Shown here: piece after piece, positions 6,422 through 13,802 of the stretch
Numbering within the stretch: the first letter of the stretch is position 1
How the letters are laid out: every line of letters starts with the position of its first letter
Assembly (NCBI RefSeq): GCF_049671445.1
Contig: NZ_JBATUX010000017.1
Coordinates: forward strand, 1-23,258
Source of the DNA: Paenisporosarcina sp049671445
GTDB taxonomy: Bacteria; Bacillota; Bacilli; Bacillales_A; Planococcaceae
Length of the DNA stretch: 23,258 nt
Reading direction: 5' to 3'
Notes under the pieces: model-generated
What the model was told of the DNA's origin: nothing
Database searches by the model: none
Seen by the model: only the letters and a program-made list of their open reading frames with translations
Made by a program: the position numbers and the translations under genes

Positions 6422-6748
6422 ATGGCAAAAGGAAATAGTCGTTCATTATTATTAGCAGGATTGGCAGCAGGTGCTTATGCATATTTTAGTAAGCAAGAAA
6501 ATCGCGATAAAGCTATGGTAGCTTTCAATAACACGAAAACTAAAGTTAACTCATACCTTGAATCACAAAAAAACAATAAAGCGGGGATGACGAAAGCTGG
6601 TCATTCAGATCCACATGATATTGATGACAATACGATGGTAGATGAAGGCGCCATGACTAGTGTCCAATACTATAATGAAGAAGTGCAGAATAAATCGAAA
6701 AAAGCTGTTAAAAACGAGGTTGATGAAACATCAGTAATAGAGAATTAG
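6422..6748 (+). CDS. YtxH-like general stress protein
   Basis: The 108-aa protein starts MAKGNSRSLLLAGLAAGAYA with one glycine/alanine-rich hydrophobic segment (about residues 8-22), followed by YFSKQENRDKAMVAFNNTKT. This layout is typical of YtxH-type stress proteins. The remainder is polar and acidic with no recognisable domain. Three in-frame ATGs (6413, 6416, 6422) follow GGAGGA; 6422 has the best spacing (9-10 bases). The sigma-B-like promoter upstream agrees with the sigma-B control of ytxH in B. subtilis. The similarity is based on architecture rather than strong sequence identity. Confidence 0.65.
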   Translation: MAKGNSRSLLLAGLAAGAYAYFSKQENRDKAMVAFNNTKTKVNSYLESQKNNKAGMTKAGHSDPHDIDDNTMVDEGAMTSVQYYNEEVQNKSKKAVKNEVDETSVIEN

Positions 6749-6763
6749 AGGTAAGTAGTTTAC

Positions 6764-6808
6764 TTTAAAAGAAGCCTACGCTCAACGCGAGCGTAGGCTT
6801 CTTTTAAA
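6764..6808. terminator. Strong hairpin terminator, 20-bp stem
   Basis: A perfect 20-bp stem (6764-6783 with 6789-6808) has a 5-base loop. The A/T-rich stem base acts as the U-tract on either strand. It closes the ytxH-like gene. Confidence 0.8.
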
Positions 6809-6908
6809 TGAAATATTAAAGACGAAAGTAACAAATCAATGATTTGAAAGACCTAAATTAGGGCAATGAAGTAATGAAGTGAACATATTTTAAATGTCGT
6901 GCTTAGAA

Positions 6909-7559
6909 TTAAAAACCTAAAGAACGTCTGAAGTAACTAGCATAACGTTGACTGACTGGAATTCTTGTTCCATCATTCATCTCAAGTAAGAAGGTTGAAT
7001 GAGAGTCAGGTTGTATCTCTTTGATAAAAGCAATATTTACTATGTACGATCGATGACATCGAATAAAGGATTCAGATGAAAGAAATAATTCTAATTCACT
7101 TAAATTTAATCGATGATATCCTTCTCTTGTCAAAGTTTTTACAAATGTTTTACGAAGCTGAGTTTCTAAAAATAAAACTTCACTATGTTTTACTGGATAC
7201 CAGTTTTCATCCGTTTTTATGGTCATATATTGACTTAAAAATGGCGAGGGTTGTTGAGGGAGAATGGCAGTAACTGCACCTTTTGTTTCACCTTCTTCAA
7301 TAATGGGGATACTCATTCCATAATATGAAACACCGTAAATGTCAGGGTCTATAAATTCGTTCACTTTTTGACCATAAAGAAGCGCTTTATAAGTCGCGGT
7401 GCCTTCTTTTATTGGGTCACCTGGTTGTATTTTTAAATCTAGTTTCTTACTAGGTTGATAATATACATATTCATTGGTGTTCGAAATAGCAATAGAAGTA
7501 TGTTCAGGGAAAAATTCATGAATGACTTTCATGATTTCTTGTATTGAATTTGTATCCAA
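6909..7559 (-). CDS. LytTR-family transcriptional regulator with sensor-like N-terminal domain
   Basis: The 216-aa protein lacks the response-regulator receiver domain. Residues 1-100 look like a PAS/GAF-like ligand-binding domain (NEYVYYQPSKKLDLKIQPGD, then GVSYYGMSIPI), the kind also found at the N-terminus of some CdaR-type and chemotaxis proteins. Residues 115-216 are the LytTR DNA-binding domain, with HSEVLFLETQLRKTFVKTL, SESFIRCHRSYIVN and the end DGTRIPVSQRYASYFRRSL. TTG 7559 is the start, six bases after AGGAGG; a longer frame from 7583 would run through that site. It is transcribed away from the lipid kinase gene. The ligand and targets are unknown. Confidence 0.85.
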   Translation of the reverse strand: MDTNSIQEIMKVIHEFFPEHTSIAISNTNEYVYYQPSKKLDLKIQPGDPIKEGTATYKALLYGQKVNEFIDPDIYGVSYYGMSIPIIEEGETKGAVTAILPQQPSPFLSQYMTIKTDENWYPVKHSEVLFLETQLRKTFVKTLTREGYHRLNLSELELFLSSESFIRCHRSYIVNIAFIKEIQPDSHSTFLLEMNDGTRIPVSQRYASYFRRSLGF

Positions 7560-7640
7560 TTTATTCCTCCTCACTTTAAACAATTATCTCTTTTTTCTAA
7601 TGTTACCATATTTATCACTCATTCAGAGGAGGCATTTTAA

Positions 7641-8537
7641 TTGAAAAAAGCCATGTTTATATTAAATCCATCATCTGGTAAAGAATTAGCAGGCGATTTT
7701 AAAGATCAGACAATCGAAACTTTAACTAGTATGGGTTATGAAGTAGAAGTGAAAGAGACTCAAGGTGAAGGAGATGCGACAGACTTTGCTCGCCAAGCAT
7801 GTGCAGAACATTACGATCTTGTCACTGCCATGGGTGGAGATGGGACGATAAACGAAGCAGTGAATGGTTTAGCAGAACAAGAACACAGACCTCTTTTCTC
7901 TTTTATTCCATTAGGTACTGTAAATGATTTTGCAAGAGCACTAGGCATTCCTTTAGATCCTGCAATGGCAATTGAAGGACTAAAAACAGCACAACCGAAG
8001 TTTACCGATATTGCCAAAGCGCAAGATCAATACTTTATGAACATTTTAGCCGTTGGTCAAGTAGCAGAAAATGTTTCAAATGTCTCTGTAGAACAAAAAA
8101 CTAAACTTGGCACATTAGCCTATTTAATCGAAGGTGTTAAAGCATTAACTTCTGAAGATGAAACAGAAGTTACTGTTGAGCATGACCATGGCACTTGGAG
8201 TGGAAATGCTGTAATCGTATTAGTGGCATTAACGAACTCAGTAGGTGGATTCGAAAAACTGGCTCCGGATGCACAAACAGATGACGGATTCCTCCATGTC
8301 TTTATTGTGAAAAGTAAAGGTCTACCAGCCTTTGTTCGGATGGCATCAGCTATTCTACGTGGCAAGCTTGAAGAGGATCCAGATGTAGTTGTGATTAAAA
8401 CAGAAAAAGTACGGATTGAAACATCGAAAGAAATGACCTGTAATTTAGATGGAGATGAAGGGTGTTCTACTCCTATAGCAATTCAAATACTGAAAAAGCA
8501 CATTGAGGTATTAGTCCCAATTGGTGAAATGCAGTAA
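7641..8537 (+). CDS. Diacylglycerol/lipid kinase, YegS/BmrU family
   Basis: The 298-aa protein is a DAGK_cat-family lipid kinase. It has the start MKKAMFILNPSSGK (residues 1-14), the nucleotide-binding GGDGTINEAVNG (65-76), LGTVNDFARALGIP (91-104) and the late NLDGDEG motif. The length matches BmrU and DgkB of B. subtilis. Such enzymes phosphorylate diacylglycerol or related lipids using ATP at the inner membrane face; the physiological lipid here is not certain. The start is a TTG eight bases after AGAGGAGG. It is divergent from the LytTR regulator and has no bmr-type efflux gene next to it, unlike the bmrU operon. Confidence 0.88.
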   Translation: MKKAMFILNPSSGKELAGDFKDQTIETLTSMGYEVEVKETQGEGDATDFARQACAEHYDLVTAMGGDGTINEAVNGLAEQEHRPLFSFIPLGTVNDFARALGIPLDPAMAIEGLKTAQPKFTDIAKAQDQYFMNILAVGQVAENVSNVSVEQKTKLGTLAYLIEGVKALTSEDETEVTVEHDHGTWSGNAVIVLVALTNSVGGFEKLAPDAQTDDGFLHVFIVKSKGLPAFVRMASAILRGKLEEDPDVVVIKTEKVRIETSKEMTCNLDGDEGCSTPIAIQILKKHIEVLVPIGEMQ

Positions 8538-8683
8538 TTATTGTATTCTTTATAAGAAACTTGTAGTATTTTGTCGGTTATTTATGAACAAATACCTGTA
8601 AAAAGTAAATAGTGTCATTAATTTGAAGGAGTAATGTATCTATTTTCATAGAAAAAGATTTATTTTCATTTAGAAAATGGTAA

Positions 8684-8701
8684 AATACGCATATGCGTAT
8701 T
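8684..8701. promoter_or_regulatory. 18-bp perfect palindrome upstream of the AraC-type gene
   Basis: AATACGCATATGCGTATT is self-complementary over 18 bp. It overlaps a plausible -10 (TAAAAT, 8681-8686) and ends 22 bases before the start codon at 8724, a position expected for an operator. Confidence 0.55.
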
Positions 8702-8723
8702 GAATAGAAGGATGGTGAGTTTT

Positions 8724-9506
8724 ATGCAGGTAAATCAACTAACCGGAAGTGAATCTATATCAAAAAAATATTTGAAAGAAATTGAGATAGCTTCCCAGTT
8801 GAATGGTGTTGAAGATTTCTTTGATTTGGAAACAAAACTGTTGTATGAAATTCACCATTTAGAGATAGAAGAAGCTAAAAAGACGTTGCATCTTTTAATC
8901 GATCGAATTTCTTTACGAGCAGGAAAACACACGATTCGCGGAGTAAAACATTACTTTAATGTTTTGTCTTCAATTATGGCGAGAAAGTTATATGAAAATC
9001 AAGTGCCCGCTAAAAAAGCATTTGCTTTCAATGCTGCTTGTGTTGATATGGTTGATTCTCATATGAATGATGCTGAATTCTTGCAATTTGCGGATGATTT
9101 AATTGATTTTTTTGTATCAGTAATTTCAGAAAGAAAACAACCGACATTTAGTCATCAAACAGTTAACAAGGTCATTTTATTTATAAATGATGAAGTTGAA
9201 TCTGAACTATCTGTTGAAGATATCGCGAAACAGTTTAATGTTAGCACAAGCCATTTATCACGCATTTTCCGTGAAAATGTAGGTATTACTCTAGTTGAGT
9301 ATTTAAATGTTCGACGTGTAGAAGAGTCACAATACTATTTACGTCATACTAACAAAACGATTTCGGACATTTCTCAACAGTATCATTTCTGTAATCAGAG
9401 TTATTTTACTCGCATCTTTAAAAAGTACACAGAAGTGACACCAAAACAATTCCGTGATCAGAAAGACCATGACTACTATAGATTTGCGTTACCAACATCG
9501 ATTTAG
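8724..9506 (+). CDS. AraC-family transcriptional regulator
   Basis: The 260-aa protein has a C-terminal AraC/XylS double helix-turn-helix (about residues 155-248). The first helix-turn-helix contains LSVEDIAKQFNVSTSHLSRI and the second TISDISQQYHFCNQSYFTRI, followed by FKKYTEVTPKQFRD. Residues 1-145 are mainly helical and charged, without the cupin sensor domain of sugar regulators, and resemble the helical region before the DNA-binding part in YesN-like proteins. ATG 8724 is the probable start; GTG 8715 and ATG 8712 are in-frame alternatives because the AGAAGG site is ambiguous. The perfect palindrome over its promoter suggests autoregulation or control by another repressor. The signal is unknown. 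Confidence 0.85.
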   Translation: MQVNQLTGSESISKKYLKEIEIASQLNGVEDFFDLETKLLYEIHHLEIEEAKKTLHLLIDRISLRAGKHTIRGVKHYFNVLSSIMARKLYENQVPAKKAFAFNAACVDMVDSHMNDAEFLQFADDLIDFFVSVISERKQPTFSHQTVNKVILFINDEVESELSVEDIAKQFNVSTSHLSRIFRENVGITLVEYLNVRRVEESQYYLRHTNKTISDISQQYHFCNQSYFTRIFKKYTEVTPKQFRDQKDHDYYRFALPTSI

Positions 9507-9534
9507 AAGAGTCGTAATTTAACGACTCTTTTTT
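9507..9534 (+). terminator. Intrinsic terminator after the AraC-type gene
   Basis: The stem AAGAGTCGT/ACGACTCTT (9507-9515 and 9522-9530) has a 6-base loop and six Ts. Confidence 0.88.
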
Positions 9535-9541
9535 CTATGGT

Positions 9542-9571
9542 TTGAAATGTGATAGGTAAATAAGGTATACT
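9542..9571 (+). promoter_or_regulatory. Sigma-A-type promoter of yidC
   Basis: TTGAAA (9542-9547), 18 bases, TATACT (9566-9571). The leader before the start codon is only about 25 bases, leaving no room for a MifM-like regulatory peptide. Confidence 0.6.
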
Positions 9572-9603
9572 TTTCTATAGCTTAAAAGATGAAGGTGAAA
9601 CTA

Positions 9604-10407
9604 GTGAAGAAGAAAATTGGATTACTGTCAATGCTTGTTATGGCCACTGTAGTTTTAAGTGGATGTTCTGGTGTTGAAAATAAAGAAGGATACTTTTACA
9701 GTATTTTTGTAAAACCGTTCGACTTTTTACTTAACTTTTTTGGAGATTTTTTCAACGGGAGTTTCGGTTTAGCTATAATTGCAATTACAATTTTAATTCG
9801 ACTTGTTTTAATGCCATTAATGCTTCGTAACTATAAGAATCAGCAAGGCATGAAAATAAAGATGGATGCAATGAAGCCGGAAATGGATGAAATCCAAAAG
9901 AAAATTAAAGCAACTAAAGATAAAGCAGAACAAACTCAGTTGCAGCAAGAAATGATGGGACTGTATCGTAAACATAATGTTAATCCATTAAACATGGGAT
10001 GTTTACCAATGATTGTTCAAATGCCAATCATTATGGGTCTTTACTTTGCCATTCTGTACTCACCAGATGTGAAGAGCCACCAGTTTTTATGGTATAGTCT
10101 TGGATCACCAGATGTAATCATGACGTTGATTGCTGGTGCTGTCTATTTCTTACAAGCCAAAGTATCATTATGGACCGTACCCGAGCAACAAAAGCAACAA
10201 ATGAAGATGTTTGTGTATATTTCGCCAATAATGATTATGTTCGTTTCCTTTACATCAATGTCTGCACTACCACTTTATTGGACAGTTGGTGGATTACTAT
10301 TAATCTTCCAAACGTATCTAGGACGTAAGTTTTATTCAAACCATCCAGAAAAAGCACTAGAAGGAACAGACGTAGTAGTAGAAGGAAAAGAAAAAGATAA
10401 AGAATAA
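9604..10407 (+). CDS. yidC: Membrane protein insertase YidC/OxaA
   Basis: The 267-aa lipoprotein has a signal peptide ending in the lipobox LSGC (C21). It then shows the five-span YidC core: GLAIIAITILIRLVLMPLML (first core span, with the conserved groove arginine R66), a charged cytoplasmic helical hairpin (about residues 80-120) and GCLPMIVQMPIIMGLYFAI (third conserved region). YidC inserts small or Sec-dependent proteins into the membrane. The length and short tail fit the SpoIIIJ/YqjG group, but it cannot be said which of the two B. subtilis paralogues it is. GTG 9604 is preferred because AAGGTGA lies just upstream; ATG 9589 has no binding site. Confidence 0.92.
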   Translation: MKKKIGLLSMLVMATVVLSGCSGVENKEGYFYSIFVKPFDFLLNFFGDFFNGSFGLAIIAITILIRLVLMPLMLRNYKNQQGMKIKMDAMKPEMDEIQKKIKATKDKAEQTQLQQEMMGLYRKHNVNPLNMGCLPMIVQMPIIMGLYFAILYSPDVKSHQFLWYSLGSPDVIMTLIAGAVYFLQAKVSLWTVPEQQKQQMKMFVYISPIMIMFVSFTSMSALPLYWTVGGLLLIFQTYLGRKFYSNHPEKALEGTDVVVEGKEKDKE

Positions 10408-10413
10408 TATGTT

Positions 10414-10446
10414 AAAGTCGGTGCATGTAAGCATCGACTTTTTTTT
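10414..10446 (+). terminator. Intrinsic terminator after yidC
   Basis: An 11-bp stem (10414-10424 with 10431-10441, one G-T pair) has a 6-base loop and eight Ts. The following gene's ribosome binding site begins right after the T-run. Confidence 0.88.
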
Positions 10447-10463
10447 AGGAGTGAGTGACTGCT

Positions 10464-10709
10464 ATGAAACGAAATTGGGTTGCTGGACTATTAATCTCAG
10501 CAGTAAGTATCGCAGCGTTAATTTTTATTATCAAAGGAAATTTATATGTAGCTGTATTGTTTATGACGGCATTATTTGCATTAACTAATGGTTTTCGAGC
10601 TGTCAGCTTTAAAGAAAAAGGCTTTGAGCGCGAAGCAAAATGGATGAAAGGTATGTCCATTTTCTTTTCAGTTGCGTTCATCGTTATATTAGGAATAATT
10701 GTGTTTTAA
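10464..10709 (+). CDS. Small membrane protein of unknown function
   Basis: The 81-aa protein has three hydrophobic segments (about residues 5-23, 28-46 and 64-81). They are separated by a basic/acidic cytoplasmic stretch, FKEKGFEREAKWMKG. I do not recognise a family. The start is ATG 10464 after AGGAGTGA (spacing 9-12 bases); an in-frame GTG at 10455 is possible. It begins only 17 bases after the yidC terminator T-run and has no obvious promoter of its own, so it is probably expressed by read-through from yidC. Confidence 0.7.
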   Translation: MKRNWVAGLLISAVSIAALIFIIKGNLYVAVLFMTALFALTNGFRAVSFKEKGFEREAKWMKGMSIFFSVAFIVILGIIVF

Positions 10710-10774
10710 ATGTATAAAAGACCAATTTTAAGCCATCATGCTAATGAGAGATCATTTGTATGGAGGTTTTTTTT

Positions 10775-11317
10775 ATGAAAAAATGGATGTTTGTTTTAGT
10801 ATTAGTTCTACTAGTATCAGGCTGCAACCAACAAAAAGAATTGATGCCTGTTAGTGGGGCGATTGAGCATACGCTTGTAACTACTATTGTGGATTCAACA
10901 GGGAATGGTATTGGGGCAGCGGAATTAACAGAAACAGATACCGGAGTAAGAATTAGGTTACAACTAAAAGGGTTAGAGCCTGGAGAAAAAGCCATTCATT
11001 TTCATGAAGTAGGAAAGTGCGATCCACCTCAGTTTACAACAGCAGGTGGTCATGTGAACCCTGCAAAAAAACAACACGGCTTTGATAACCCTAAAGGCTA
11101 TCATGCAGGGGATCTGCCAAACTTGAAAGTAAATAAAAAAGGCGAAGTGGATTTAGAAATCACTACTCCGAATGTGACGCTAGAAAAAGGATCGGCGAAA
11201 TCCCTTCTTGATGAAGATGGCAGTGCATTAATTATCCATGAGAAAGCAGATGATTATGTTACAGACCCATCAGGGAATTCGGGAGATCGTATAGCTTGTG
11301 GAATCATAATGAAATAA
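10775..11317 (+). CDS. Cu/Zn superoxide dismutase lipoprotein (SodC/YojM family)
   Basis: The 180-aa protein has a lipoprotein signal ending VSGC (C17), so the enzyme should be anchored outside the membrane. The SodC fold is clear: HFHEVGKCDPP, GGHVNP, QHG, HAGDLPNL, ALIIH and GDRIACGI. Copper ligands H75, H77, H93 and H155 and zinc ligands H93, H101, H110 and D113 are all present. So are the C82-C175 disulfide pair and the active-site arginine R172. It should therefore be an active enzyme converting superoxide to oxygen and peroxide, unlike B. subtilis YojM, which is reported to lack two copper ligands. ATG 10775 follows GGAGG; an in-frame ATG at 10760 overlaps that site. Confidence 0.9.
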   Translation: MKKWMFVLVLVLLVSGCNQQKELMPVSGAIEHTLVTTIVDSTGNGIGAAELTETDTGVRIRLQLKGLEPGEKAIHFHEVGKCDPPQFTTAGGHVNPAKKQHGFDNPKGYHAGDLPNLKVNKKGEVDLEITTPNVTLEKGSAKSLLDEDGSALIIHEKADDYVTDPSGNSGDRIACGIIMK

Positions 11318-11351
11318 AACGCACGTAACCATTATCGGTTACGTGCGTTTT
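11316..11351. terminator. Bidirectional terminator embedding a stop codon
   Basis: A 15-bp perfect stem (11316-11330 with 11337-11351) has a 6-base loop, overlapping the sodC-type stop codon. The stop codon of the small minus-strand ORF (11332-11334) lies in the loop. Confidence 0.88.
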
Positions 11352-11451
11352 TCTGTTTATTTTCTTTGTTATTATCGTCTTTATGATTGTCTAATAGCTC
11401 ATCTAATTGTTGCATTAATAGGAGCACGTCAAATTTTGAGATTCTACGCAT
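11332..11451 (-). CDS. Putative 39-aa charged protein
   Basis: The reading frame encodes MRRISKFDVLLLMQQLDELL followed by a very hydrophilic tail, DNHKDDNNKENKQKNARNR. The first 20 residues could form an amphipathic helix. AGGAG lies 10 bases upstream of the ATG, and a TATAGT-like -10 is present further upstream on the minus strand. I recognise no family. It is convergent with the sodC-type gene, and its last nine codons fall in the shared terminator. It could be a true small protein or the remnant of a longer gene. Confidence 0.45.
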   Translation of the reverse strand: MRRISKFDVLLLMQQLDELLDNHKDDNNKENKQKNARNR

Positions 11452-11536
11452 TGTCTTAACACTCCTGTCTCGATTTTCTTACTATACTATTCGAGTTAAA
11501 TTCGTATTTTCTGACCGTATCTATAAAAATAGGTCC

Positions 11537-12693
11537 TTAGTATGAGAATTTTTTTCGTGTAAATAGTACAATGAAAATTGATGGAATCGTACATACGGTC
11601 ATACCTAAGAATGCAATCCCTGGACTGATTTCATATAAATAACCACCAATGAAAGTTAAAATGGCTGTACTTAAACCCATCGCTAAGGAAGCGTACATTC
11701 CTTGTGCTGTAGGAATTTCATTTTGTGATAGTCGCTTAGATATGAATTGAATAAAAGCATAGTGGGCTACACCAAATGAAACAGCATGAAGTAGCTGTGA
11801 AATAACAAATACCCAAACAGTTGGGAAAAGGAAAATTAATAACCAACGCAAGGTTGAACCACTAGCCGCTATTAAGTACATGGTTGATACTTTGGTTTTA
11901 CTAAAGTAAAGATCAGCACGAGCAAAAAATAAAATCTCTAGAAGAACAGCAACAATTAATACCAAGCCGATATAGAGGCTATTGACGCCAAGATCCTGTA
12001 AATAAATGAATCCATAATTATAATAAGAAGCGTGGGCACCTTGTAACAATATGGATAGCGTTAATACAGTAACGAAAGGTTTTGAAGTGATTAATCGCTT
12101 AACTTCTGATTTTTTATTCTTGCTTTCCCGTATCTCCGGTTGGATTGTTAGCGAAGGTGGAGCAGGGCGGGTATGGAAATACCACACTAAGGCAAGGCCG
12201 ATCAACATAACCCACAAAATCGCTTGTTCATTCCATATAGCTGTGACGGCGCCTATTAACAAAAGTCCTACCGTATAACCAATCGATCCAAACGAACGAC
12301 TTTTTCCGTAATGAATTCGTTCGGTTTGAATTAAAACAGACGCACTACTCTCCATAGCAGGAAGTAAATTCGGATAAACTAAACTAAATACGATTGTGAT
12401 AATGAGCAACGGAATAAATGTGTCTACAAAAATATATAACGTCATGATAAGTAACGACGCAAAGGCTGTCCAAGTCATCACTCTACGAATCGAGAGTAAT
12501 TTAGTAGCAACTGGGAAAAAACAAAAGTAGAAATGGCACGTGCTACCATTCCAGCACCCATTATAATACTCGCATGGAGTACGGATAAGCCCTTTTCATT
12601 GGTTAGCCAGCCGGTCCAGTAAGGGAGGAAAACACCCCAAGTAAAAAAGAAAGCTGCAAAGTTAATAGATAACCATTTTTGAGAATTTATCAT
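11537..12693 (-). pseudogene. MFS transporter gene split by a frameshift
   Basis: Two adjacent minus-strand frames together make one MFS transporter of about 385 aa (PPP/YwbF-like group). The first (12693-12478, 71 aa) starts MINSQKWLSINFAAFFFTWG after a GAGG site. It holds the first two spans and the MGAGMVARA loop, and stops with TGA after SRFVE. The second (12481-11537) resumes at once in the -1 frame with MMTWTAFASLLIMTLYI and carries the remaining spans to a normal end. Adding one base near 12479-12482 would restore a full-length protein. The four-base GTGA overlap could allow coupled translation, but the second frame has no good ribosome binding site. A real mutation, a sequencing error and programmed frameshifting remain possible. 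Confidence 0.8.
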
Positions 12694-12814
12694 AAGTGAA
12701 ACCTCAGATCCATTTTAAAAGTCTAATATATTATAGCGGAAAAATAATAATGCATGCCATTTTCAAAGATTTTAATGGTAAACTTAATCTACGAAATATG
12801 AAAGAAGGCTTCTC

Positions 12815-13672
12815 ATGCAATCTAGTAAATTACGTTTTAATTCTAATAAAAAAAAGAAGTGGCCAATTGTGGTTACAGTAATTATAGGAAGTATTCTCAT
12901 CATTGTACCAGTGATTTGGATAGGGATTCACAATTGGAATCTCGATAAGAGTTTAGCTGCACTTAATTTAGAGCAAAAAACAGCTGAACCAAGGCAAATC
13001 GCTGATTCTCAAGAAGAACTGCAAGATGTTGGTGGTGATCCTTCTGAAGAGCCCGAAAAAAATCAAACACCTGATGAGCCAAAAGAAAGTCCAAAGCCAC
13101 CAGTAGAAAAACCAGCAAATAATATGTATGAGCCTAACCAAAAATATCCTAAAGTCCCAACTACAAAAAATGGACTTATTATTGCCAATAAACAACATCC
13201 ACTGCCTGTTGATTATAATAAAGGCGAAGATATAATCGCACGGTCAGCGTTTAATGAAATGGCTGCAGCAGCAAAATTGGATGGGTTTGAGCTCGTTGCA
13301 TTTAGTACATTTCGCTCATTTGAAAGACAAGAGGTCTTATATAATCAATATGTTGAAAAAGATGGAGAGCAAGCTGCAGATCAATATAGTGCACGTCCGG
13401 GCTACTCTGAGCATCAAACGGGTTTAGCCTTCGATATCGGAGAGAAAAACTTTGAACAGCACTGGGCCGCTGCAACATTTGGCGAAACACCTGCTGGTGA
13501 GTGGGTTGCACAAAATGCTCATTTATATGGTTTTATCCTGCGCTATCCATTAGGAAAAGAAGAAGTTACTGGCTACATGCATGAATCATGGCATTTCCGT
13601 TATGTCGGAGTTGAACCGGCAACGGATATGTTTACGCATAAACAAACTTTGGAAGAATATTTGGATTTATAA
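12815..13672 (+). CDS. VanY/LdcB-type D-alanyl-D-alanine carboxypeptidase
   Basis: The 285-aa protein has a basic N-terminus (NKKKKWP) and one membrane anchor (about residues 17-39). A proline/glutamate-rich linker follows (about 60-105), then a peptidase M15B/VanY domain (about 125-280). The zinc and catalytic motifs are visible: SEHQTGLAFDIG (S-x-H-x-x-G-x-A-x-D) and ESWHFRYVG (E-x-W-H), with the R-S-F-x-R-Q substrate region upstream. It trims the terminal D-alanine (or acts as an LD-carboxypeptidase) on peptidoglycan stem peptides outside the membrane. ATG 12815 follows AGAAGG. It is a single-gene unit closed by a terminator; no van resistance genes are nearby, so a housekeeping wall role is likely. 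Confidence 0.9.
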   Translation: MQSSKLRFNSNKKKKWPIVVTVIIGSILIIVPVIWIGIHNWNLDKSLAALNLEQKTAEPRQIADSQEELQDVGGDPSEEPEKNQTPDEPKESPKPPVEKPANNMYEPNQKYPKVPTTKNGLIIANKQHPLPVDYNKGEDIIARSAFNEMAAAAKLDGFELVAFSTFRSFERQEVLYNQYVEKDGEQAADQYSARPGYSEHQTGLAFDIGEKNFEQHWAAATFGETPAGEWVAQNAHLYGFILRYPLGKEEVTGYMHESWHFRYVGVEPATDMFTHKQTLEEYLDL

Positions 13673-13702
13673 AAAAGAAGAGGCTCCGTGCCTCTTCTTT
13701 TT
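13673..13702 (+). terminator. Intrinsic terminator after the vanY-like gene
   Basis: The stem AAAAGAAGAGGC/GCCTCTTCTTTT (13673-13684 and 13690-13701) has a 5-base loop and starts right after the stop codon. Confidence 0.9.
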
Positions 13703-13802
13703 CTATGCACTAGAACATTTTCAATAACTAAACTCTGTCAGCTCAATTGCGAGGAACCCCTTTGCACTATGTTGTATATGATGGGAAAAAAGGAGCCCTT
13801 AC

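Noticed and set aside
6832..6846. Short 7-1-7 palindrome CAAATCAATGATTTG downstream of the LytTR gene
   Set aside because: It has no promoter or U-tract next to it and lies between convergent gene ends; it could easily be chance.
8634..8651. Five-codon frame (ATG-TAT-CTA-TTT-TCA-TAG) after GAAGGAG
   Set aside because: The spacing to the ribosome binding site is only two bases and the peptide is too short. No leader-peptide or attenuator structure was seen.
9534..9603. Possible MifM-like sensor peptide ahead of yidC
   Set aside because: The leader after the predicted promoter is only about 25 bases, with no reading frame.
12696..12881. 61-aa plus-strand frame ahead of the vanY-like gene
   Set aside because: It overlaps the true gene start in another frame, lies on the promoter region and has no recognisable features.
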